A stretch of 64,000 nt of DNA, taken from NCBI GenBank assembly GCA_949130485.1, contig OX422185.1, positions 17,425,011 to 17,489,010 on the forward strand. The letters run 5' to 3'. Under the pieces are notes generated by a model, which saw only the letters and a list, made by a program, of their open reading frames with translations, was not told the DNA's origin and did no database searches. A program made the translations under genes and the position numbers. The DNA is from Agelas oroides. Its lineage: Eukaryota > Porifera > Demospongiae > Agelasida > Agelasidae. Every line of letters starts with the position of its first letter. Position 1 is the stretch's first letter. Shown piece after piece: positions 56,366 through 64,000 of the stretch.

Positions 56366-56818
56366 GAGCAGTCCAAGCGTGATCGTGCTAGAGAGCGCCT
56401 GAAGACGGAAACACTGCATCAGAAGAGAGTAAGGCAACGGAGAGTCGGACAGATACTCGCACGACACTTCGCTCACTTTCTGAAACTCTTCAGATGACCG
56501 CTTTGCCATCTTCACTGCTACCGGGTATATCTCGTCCTCAGCACTTAGCACCTACACGCTACACGTGGTTACAACGGATGTCTACTTGCATATTTCCGGA
56601 TATTCTGCTGCGCGAGGCATACTGTGCGCATGCGTATTCCTAGTTAGAAGCTACCTTCTATTTTATTGTTTGTTTCTGTTATAAATAGTGTGTGCATAAT
56701 CAGTTGCTACCAGTTGCTATATTCCGCACGATAAGATCGGCGGCCTTTGCGCAGTGATACGACACAGTACTGATACTTACAGTATCCATGCTTAGTTTCT
56801 CGATACGATACTTAGCTC

Positions 56819-57393
56819 TAGCCTCGTTCCCAGGCGCGGAGGAGGGGAAGAAGAGTGCCTGGTACACACTGTTTGTGCATGCGCGTAATTATAGGCAAGG
56901 CCACGTGGTAGAATTAGGGGCGTGTACTAATATGACGATCAACGGTTCACGTGAATAGCATAAACCGTCATAAAAAATACCTCAGCTTCTGTGTTTAGGA
57001 CGCTATAAACATCGCTGCTACATGCTCTGCCTAGTTTTATACTGTCGGATACAGAGAGAAATGTCTGGTAGGCAGTGGTAGGAATTGACTTACCGGAAAT
57101 GGGGGATAACCGCATAAAGGTACGTTTCCTCGGTACACGCACTCATTGGAGGCAACTTGTTCTTTCTTGAGCTTTATCTCGAGGTATCTAGCTACCAGAA
57201 GGCCTAGAACAGCGCGATATGAAACTCACTCGAACAGAACACCAACTGGCACACAACGCAGCGATTTTATGACGTCACTAGTATACGTACGTACACGTAC
57301 GAACACGGTCACCACGGAATTCCGTGCATGCGCAAACAGTGTGTACCAGGCGCTCTTTCTCCTCCCCCTTCTCCGCGCCTGGGAACGAGGCTA
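56819..57393. mobile_element. 575-bp TAGCCTCG element
   Basis: Left TAGCCTCGTTCCCAGGCGCG, right GCGCCTGGGAACGAGGCTA, with AACAGTGTGTACCAGGC also inverted just inside. TACTTAGCTC (10 bp) flanks both sides; the first base may be chance, leaving 9. The interior has no recognised gene. Confidence 0.88.
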
Positions 57394-57877
57394 TACTTAG
57401 CTCATGCTAGTGACAATGACATGGCAGATTTGGCATCTGCAAGTAGGAAATAACGACGTGAGCAAAAGTGAAGACCCTTGCAAAGAGCATTGTTTGAAAG
57501 GTTAGACACTGCACCTTCGATATAACAATTACTCAGTATCGTATCACCTATCACCCAACTCTAGCAGAAACCTGGGAGTGACTTATTTCCTGTCTTTATA
57601 GAGGGTTTTCATATTACGTAATCACTTTTTAGAATACGAAAATATACCAAAGAAAACAGAAAACAGTCGTCATGTTGGATTACAATGAGATGGTAGCTTC
57701 TATGGTGATCTTGGTAAATGCAAGGAGACACTTGGAATGATTCTAGTACGTGTTGAATCGGGTGAAATTCGATCGATACCACATATACTGCCATGTATAA
57801 AGCTGTACTCCAAGATGGCGGCACAAGTTTTAGTATACGGATGTGTACAGTTCTGATGACATAATTGAAAAGTCTTT

Positions 57878-58206
57878 ATAGGCTCAATCATTGAGCCTCC
57901 CAAAAATTTATTTTAGGCTACATGGTGGAGTATCGCACCTTCCAAATTGTCACAGGTCGGGTTAAAGGAGCCGAAACCTGTGTTTGTGCAAAGATCAGGC
58001 TGGGAACTCCCCTGATGACCAGCAAAAAGAAAACTGTGAACTGGAAACGGCGGAACAGTCAAATATGCAGTTACTACTGTGATGATTCAGCATGCTATAT
58101 GACACACATGCAAGAATAAGTAAATAAAATCAAGTATCTCATTTTCACTGACTCATGGTGCAATGGACACGGAAGACTCACTCACACACACACACACACA
58201 CACACA
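57878..58206. repeat. GGCTCAA hairpin piece followed by the (AC)n-tailed repeat, copy 2
   Basis: AGGCTCAATCATTGAGCCTC at 57881, then from 57952 the repeat also seen at 31918, ending in (AC)n at 58184-58206. Confidence 0.65.
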
Positions 58207-58257
58207 AGTATAATTTAAACAGCTCAGTGACAATGTAGGCACTCATGAAAATAATGA

Positions 58258-58370
58258 GAGAGTGAGAAATAAATTTCACAGAGAAAGATCCGGCTGAGAT
58301 TCAAACCCGAGACTTTCTGAATACTAGTCAGATGCTCTTACCACTCAGCCACTTGGACCCCTGGGAGAGG
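58258..58370 (-). repeat. tRNA-derived SINE
   Basis: Minus strand: GGGGTCCAAGTGGCTGAGTG, TAAGAGCATCTGACTAG, TCGGGTTTGAATCTCAGC, GGATC, and a TTTATTTCTCACTCTCTC tail. Confidence 0.8.
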
Positions 58371-58477
58371 AATTGAGGACAAGCAAGTAAAAAGCACTGC
58401 CTAATTAGCTCTCTCAAGGCTGGGCTGAACTGGAACACTGAACAATCAAGACACCTCGATTGCATAGCTACTATGAT

Positions 58478-58676
58478 ATTCATGGCTCAAATTAATATAT
58501 TCATGGCTCATATCAGTATTCATAGCGGACATCCTCTCAGACCCACAATTGTTAGGTTTGCTGAATTGTTTATAAAGACAGAGCGACAAAACCTGCAGAG
58601 GATTTCACTGTGTCGACATTGCCTCGGTAGCAGGCCTCAAAAGAAAATTTTTGGAAGACTCAATAATTGAGCCTAT
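58478..58676. repeat. GGCTCAA hairpin family, copy in reverse orientation
   Basis: ATTCATGGCTCAAATTAATA at the left, GGAAGACTCAATAATTGAGC at the right end. Confidence 0.65.
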
Positions 58677-59012
58677 AACCTTGCTCCTTGCCCTCTTCCT
58701 CCTTAAAGCCTTGTACCCAGGTCAGGTTGGGGCACACCTGGGTACAAAACTAGTGCAACAAGTGACTTAGTGGTGGATGACCTCGGATAGATCTAGATCA
58801 ATACATATCTTTATACCACATTACATCACTTTGTAAGTATTTCATTGGAGGAACCATGGAGTTATAAGGGGTCATTGAAAAGTCAAACTCATCCTTTTCC
58901 AGTCAAAAAGCAGCAGCAACGCACAATGACACTAGCCATGTCGATTCAAAATTCAATGCAATACCGGAAACGGAACCACTTAGATAACCCCCCCACACAC
59001 TATAGTCTATAT

Positions 59013-59176
59013 ACCATAGTAAGGAGGTGCATATAGCAAATCATACTACCCGAGACTGAGGTCATCGGAAGTTTGCAGCAGATATACCCTTCACCTGCGG
59101 CTTGGGGTAGAGTCTATATCTGCTACAAACTTCCTCTGACCTGGGTCTCAGGTAGTATATTCATCCTTACTATGGT
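59013..59176. mobile_element. 164-bp fold-back repeat
   Basis: ACCATAGTAAGGAGGTGCAT ... mirrored by CATCCTTACTATGGT. Arms of about 70 bp also share CTACCCGAGACTGAGGTC and CAGCAGATAT. No clear target duplication. Confidence 0.7.
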
Positions 59177-59584
59177 TTATATATAACATATACACAACTA
59201 TGTATACGCATGCACAGAGTAAGCCCTGCCCCCAGAGAAGGGATAGGTATATTATATATGCACTGGCTTAGTGAGAGAGAGCTGTTGGGACTGTATATAG
59301 CTTAGGCATGAAAGTCGGAGACCTGGAGCGAAGACAACTCAAATAGAAGCACGCATGGCAACTTACTTCTCGTTTCTGTGAGCAGGCTGCTCAGTCACAG
59401 ACGGCAGAAATAATGCACGGTGGTTGAGGTCACTCAATACCTGTTGCTAATGCTACATGACTTGTGTGCCATGACTATACCAGCGGTGTGCTGCTTGCTC
59501 AGGCTCACCCAACGATGATTAAGCATCTCCCTCGTATGGATTCTTGTGTACATGATACAGATTCTTCAAGTCAAACGTACTTAC

Positions 59585-59621
59585 TGGAGCAGTTGAAGGA
59601 CCAACTATCTCAGTCACAATC
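59585..59621 (-). CDS. Possible 37-bp exon
   Basis: Minus strand ATGATTTTCAG acceptor, then G-ATTGTGACTGAGATAGTTGG..., then CCA-GTAAGTACG donor. Reads IVTEIVGPSTAP. Good splice signals, no partner confirmed. Confidence 0.25.
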
Positions 59622-59937
59622 CTGAAAATCATTTTTAAAATGTTAGATGAAATGGGACGTGTCAATTTAATTGGACAAAATGGGATTACACCGTAGCACC
59701 TGATATGGATTCTCATGTGACTTGTAGTACAATTTTTGGATGTTGCTTAACAACCGAATTTTTGAACTTAATAACACCAAGTGGAATGGGTGGAGTGATA
59801 ATTAAACGTTGAGCAAATAGGACACCACAAAGATTTGGAGATCAGCAGAAACAAGCTCTTGAAGACTACTAGGCAAGTGCTTCATTGTGGGGCGAGCCTG
59901 AGCAAGCAAACTCACTGCTGATTTTGTAGCCAGTCCA

Positions 59938-60031
59938 GCACACAGGCCATGCATGTAGCATAGCAGCAGGGATTTTTTGACAATGCCTTTGATGAACCCA
60001 AGCTGCCTCTCATCCAAGCCTTTCATTCTGG
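59938..60031 (-). CDS. Possible exon, unrecognised
   Basis: Minus strand frame LDERQLGFIKGIVKKSLLLC then YMHGLCAGLATKSA ends at a donor (TCAGCA then GTGAGT). Protein-like with an amphipathic stretch. The acceptor is weak and the frame does not fit the 59585 exon directly. Confidence 0.25.
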
Positions 60032-60084
60032 CATTACAACACAATGTCCACAGCAATAGACCAGTAAAGTACATGTTATTCATG

Positions 60085-60265
60085 GCTCAAATCACAATAT
60101 TCACAACTCATATCAGTATTCATAGCTGACATCCTCCCAAACCCACAAGTGTTAGGTTCGCGGAGTTGTTTATAAACCAATAACATAGGAAGCCTCTAGC
60201 CTTGCTCCTGAAGCACCTATCTCATTACAGAAAAAATTTTTGGAAGGCTCAATAATTGAGCCTAA
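60085..60265. repeat. GGCTCAA hairpin family, copy in reverse orientation
   Basis: CTCATATCAGTATTCATAGC, CCCACAAGTGTTAGGTTCGC, then GGAAGGCTCAATAATTGAGC. Confidence 0.65.
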
Positions 60266-60396
60266 CTAGAAAATGTAGCACATTGTGGGGTCAAGCCTGA
60301 GCAAGCAGCTAACGTGCAAATAAATAGACTAAGCTTCACGCTGAAATGATGAGCTGAATTGGTAGCGTTTATGAGTGTCGTTTATGCACGACCCTT

Positions 60397-60591
60397 ACCT
60401 GAAGCAATCTCAACCAGGCGTGTATAATTTTGTACGGTCGGCGAGCAGCCTGCCGTTGATGGTCGGTCCGTAGCTGCTGTGACAAACAAGAAGTAAGGTG
60501 CCGGTGTGCTTAAACATGAGCCATCTCCGCTACGGTTGCCAACGCTGCACTCTGGCAGTAGCCCAGCTGATTGCCATGCCATGCACTTCAC
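60397..60591 (-). CDS. Possible exon of an unrecognised gene
   Basis: Minus strand open frame beginning MKCMAWQSAGLLPE, containing SAGLLPECSVGNRSGDGSCL and TVQNYTRLVEIASG, ending at a strong donor (GCTTCAG then GTAAGG). Cysteines and NxS/T sites suggest an extracellular segment. No domain recognised and no proven continuation. Confidence 0.3.
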
Positions 60592-60599
60592 CTATTGAG

Positions 60600-61660
60600 G
60601 CTACCACCACCTACTAAGTGCACGAGGATGTTCAATTTTCGGGAAATATTTAAACGCACATTTAAAATTTATGGTATATGGCCGCAAGCAAGCACAGTCG
60701 GTCGTATACACACACATCTGTGCAATGCAGTCCCGCTAGTGTGGGGCTCACTCAGGCTCGCCCCAATGACTAGTTGAACACAAAATTCATACCATGGACA
60801 AACTATGTGCAGTCTGGATCGAATCTGATGATATTACCGTAGTGAAATTGGAGTGTGCTTTGACGACATTCCAAGGACAAGAGTTGTAAAGACAAGAACA
60901 CATTCTATGGATGCAGTCACAAATTTTCAAAAATGCTCTCACGAGGAAAAGAGTGTCACGATTGAGTGTTATCCTGGTTGTGTCAAGTCAGTAGTTTTAT
61001 CGACTCTGAACAAGCCAATGAAATAACACTAAGCCATGCAACTGTTAATGCTAGCCAATCAAATAGCACAGCACTACTTCGTAGATATGTAATCAACCTA
61101 GAAAGTGCTCAATAGCAACCAGACCCTTTTCCTCATGAGAGGGTGGGGTCTGGTCATGAGATTACAATCTCTCTTTCTGGGGGTGTGTGTGTGAGAGAGT
61201 TTAGCTGATATAGCCTGGCCTCTAGTACAGGTCCATTGTTTACCTCGCGCACGTGTGCAAGGGGTAAAGTGATTGGTCATGTCCATCTGTCGTCATTGTT
61301 GTCTGTCTGTCGGCACCAAAAAAGCCTGTTCTGATAGTGTCAAATACCTTCAAACTGTGCAAAACTTGAAAAACTGCCTTGTCTGTGCTTCTTCTTGCTA
61401 GATGCACTCCACTAGTGCTTAAAATCATTTTGAGTTGGCATCCGTAGGTAGGAAGCATATGCATAGCTACATGGTGCACAAGGTATGTGTTCTACAGAGC
61501 TCTAGTTTTCAATATCACCACAAGATATGTGTCAGTCAAGTTGCTATTCTCACGATCGTTCCCAAGAGTGAGCCATTCCCAAATTTTCCCCATTCCACCT
61601 TTCCCTCCATTTGTGACCCACTATATTATGCTCACATACCGGCACAACTTGGCTGGAACT
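60600..61660. other. No supported gene
   Basis: Contains a worn CAGACCC hairpin at 61121-61160 (related to TAGTCTCG ends) and a GGCTCGCCCC piece at 60753. The rest is unique-looking. Confidence 0.35.
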
Positions 61661-61665
61661 ATAAT

Positions 61666-62036
61666 TACCGTATAGCGGGAAATTTTCGCTGGTGCAAATT
61701 TTCGCTGGTGCAAATTTTCACGGAAAAGCGTCTTAGAATAAATTTCCGCGGTTTTTATTTTCGCGGAACGTGGGACGCTCTGACCACACCCCTACTGGTT
61801 GATGCGACATCTTTGGAGCGTCTCTTACGGTTTTGTTGGTATTTTGTACAGTAAGAGGCTGATTCTTCTTTACAGCAACCATTTAGAGGGCAGACAGACG
61901 GTAGAGAACCATCATGTTCACATCAGTACTCGACGTACACACGTAATGACATCATCAATTTCCATCTTTTCGCGGTTTTTATTTTCGTGGAAGCAGGTCT
62001 GTCTGTGAAAATCGCGAAAATTTGCACCCAGCGGTA
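61666..62036. mobile_element. 371-bp MITE, TACCGTATAGCGGG ends
   Basis: Left TACCGTATAGCGGGAAATTT; right GCGAAAATTTGCACCCAGCG then GTA. TTTTCGC/GCGAAAA words are repeated inside both ends. Such ends are common in animal Harbinger/ISL2EU-type MITEs; assignment tentative. Confidence 0.65.
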
Positions 62037-62377
62037 TCATGTAACTGCAGTGTTTACACAAACTGCACTCACTAGCTTTATCATGTTTTACCTTGGCTTA
62101 TCAGAGGTGAGGTGAGTAACCACTTTCTAGGACATCCCTATAGAGCTTTTTCATGTGACATCATCAATGTGGAGTAACGTGAACTAAGAGAAACATTGAT
62201 GAGTAGCGGACACCACATCTGGATGCAAATTATACTCTCAAAGAACAGTATAAAACACAGACAAGGCAGGCTGTTCACAGACAACAGAGGGTGCCAGAGC
62301 TTGTCATAAGCTACCTCAAGGCAAGCCAGGCTTCTCAGAGCCACTGCTAGCCTCATGGCTTGAGTGCGATTTCTACA

Positions 62378-62573
62378 TAATAGTATTCATGGCTTAGTTC
62401 AGCTCAGTCTATTATTCATGGATGACATCACTAAAACCCACAAGTGTTAGGTTCACTGAGTGGTTTATAAAGAAGACCGAAGGAGACTTCGAGATGCCGT
62501 ATTTGCAGTCCTTCACATCCTTGGGAGCCGATTCAAATTTGAGAATTTTTGGAAGGCTCGATAATTGAGCCTA
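62378..62573. repeat. GGCTCAA hairpin family, copy in reverse orientation
   Basis: ATTCATGGCTTAGTTCAGCT, ACCCACAAGTGTTAGGTTCA, then GGAAGGCTCGATAATTGAGC. Confidence 0.65.
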
Positions 62574-62617
62574 AATATTATAATTTCAACTGATTGTAAT
62601 TTGAGCAAATGCATGGG

Positions 62618-64000
62618 ATCAAGTAGCTGGGAAGCAGTGATAATATTAGAAGCACGTAGGGTGGGAGGCAGTGATAATATTAGAAGCACGTAGGGTGGGA
62701 GGCAGTGATAATATTAGAAGCACGTAGGGTGGGAGGCAGTGATAATATTAGAAGCACGTAGGGTGGGAGGCAGTGATAATATTAGAAGCACGTAGGGTGG
62801 GAGGCAGTGATAATATTAGAAGCACGTAGGGTGGGAGGCAGTGATAATATTAGAAGCACGTAGGGTGGGAGGCAGTGATAATATTAGAAGCACGTAGGGT
62901 GGGAGGCAGTGATAATATTAGAAGCACGTAGGGTGGGAGGCAGTGATAATATTAGAAGCACGTAGGGTGGGAAGCAGTGATAATATTAGAAGCACGTAGG
63001 GTGGGAAGCAGTGATAATATTAGAAGCACGTAGGGTGGGAGGCAGTGATAATATTAGAAGCACGTAGGGTGGGAGGCAGTGATAATATTAGAAGCACGTA
63101 GGGTGGGAAGCAGTGATAATATTAGAAGCACGTAGGGTGGGAGGCAGTGATAATATTAGAAGCACGTAGGGTGGGAGGCAGTGATAATATTAGAAGCACG
63201 TAGGGTGGGAAGCAGTGATAATATTAGAAGCACGTAGGGTGGGAGGCAGTGATAATATTAGAAGCACGTAGGGTGGGAGGCAGTGATAATATTAGAAGCA
63301 CGTAGGGTGGGAGGCAGTGATAATATTAGAAGCACGTAGGGTGGGAAGCAGTGATAATATTAGAAGCACGTAGGGTGGGAGGCAGTGATAATATTAGAAG
63401 CACGTAGGGTGGGGAAGCAGTGATAATATTAGAAGCACGTAGGGTGGGGAAGCAGTGATAATATTAGAAGCACGTAGGGTGGGGAAGCAGTGATAATATT
63501 AGAAGCACGTAGGGTGGGAAGCAGTGATAATATTAGAAGCACGTAGGGTGGGAAGCAGTGATAATATTAGAAGCACGCAGGGTGGGGAGGAAGTGATAAT
63601 ATTAGAAGCACGTAGGGTGGGAAGCAGTGATAATATTAGAAGCACGTAGGGTGGGAAGCAGTGATAATATTAGAAGCACGTAGGGTGGGGAAGCAGTGAT
63701 AATATTAGAAGCACGTAGGGTGGGGAAGCAGTGATAATATTAGAAGCACGTAGGGTGGGGAAGCAGTGATAATATTAGAAGCACGTAGGGTGGGGAAGCA
63801 GTGATAATATTAGAAGCACGTAGGGTGGGAAGCAGTGATAATATTAGAAGCACGTAGGGTGGGGAAGCAGTGATAATATTAGAAGCACGTAGGGTGGGAA
63901 GCAGTGATAATATTAGAAGCACGTAGGGTGGGAAGCAGTGATAATATTAGAAGCACGTAGAGTGGGGAAGCAGTGATAATATTAGAAGCACGTAGGGTGG
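62618..64000. repeat. 34-bp satellite, about 40 copies, running off the window
   Basis: Unit GTGATAATATTAGAAGCACG then TAGGGTGGGAGGCA; later units have GGGGAAGCA (35 bp). Variation is mostly in the G/A run before GCA, and blocks of like units cluster, as expected from amplification by unequal exchange. Confidence 0.97.

Noticed and set aside
56133..56551. Highly charged frames on both strands over the 72-bp duplication
   Set aside because: No domain, no splice logic, and openness is explained by the duplication; left as a repeat.
59585..60591. One three-exon gene from the exon-like pieces at 60397, 59938 and 59585
   Set aside because: Phases do not fit without a weak acceptor and an unseen exon; kept as separate low-confidence pieces.

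Overview
The window is nuclear DNA of a eukaryote, almost certainly a marine invertebrate animal. Genes are split by GT-AG introns, the interspersed repeats are of animal type (hAT, Ginger, Penelope, LINE, tRNA-derived SINE, many MITEs), and short interstitial TTAGGG runs are present. A UDP-galactopyranose mutase gene (absent from vertebrates) fits a sponge or other early-branching animal, but the species cannot be fixed from sequence alone. There is no bacterial operon structure, no CRISPR array and no rRNA.

Layout. 1-2165: an hAT-type transposase gene with its 5' end outside the window, broken by a 147-bp inverted copy of itself. 2.2-7.6 kb: minisatellite and non-autonomous transposons. 7.77-8.40 kb (minus): first exon of a Golgi-type membrane glycosyltransferase resembling MGAT4/GT54. 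9.6-21.5 kb (plus): a 14-exon gene for a 523-residue coiled-coil protein. All its exon phases fit, it has a ciliary-type X-box-like palindrome just upstream, and its introns are swollen by pyrimidine-rich and GT-rich arrays. 21.8-27.5 kb: Penelope-like debris, an LTR family, MITEs. 27.8-34.6 kb (minus): a UDP-galactopyranose mutase fused to a DUF3431 domain, with two phase-compatible upstream exons that would add a signal anchor. 35.5-36.8 kb (minus): 3' end of a LINE. 37-42 kb: dispersed repeats, some paired in inverted orientation. 42.3-46.3 kb (minus): a nearly complete but disabled Ginger-like DNA transposon carrying integrase, GPY/F, Ulp1-type protease and PHD-like segments. 47-62.6 kb: Penelope fragment, SINEs, several hairpin-ended repeat families, a few possible exons. 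62.6-64.0 kb: a 34-bp satellite running off the right edge.

The most distinctive theme is a set of fold-back elements with TAGYCTCG...CGAGRCTA or related ends. They range from 42 to 642 bp, and about ten have perfect or near-perfect 9-bp target duplications, so tiny hairpins of 42-46 bp appear to behave as mobile elements. Smaller groups have 5-bp (CAG-ended) or 8-bp duplications. Several repeats also show locally templated inverted copies.

Two gene-level results stand out: the UGM-DUF3431 fusion, which links a domain of unknown function to galactofuranose chemistry, and the Ginger-like element. Coordinates of splice sites were read by eye and may be off by a base.
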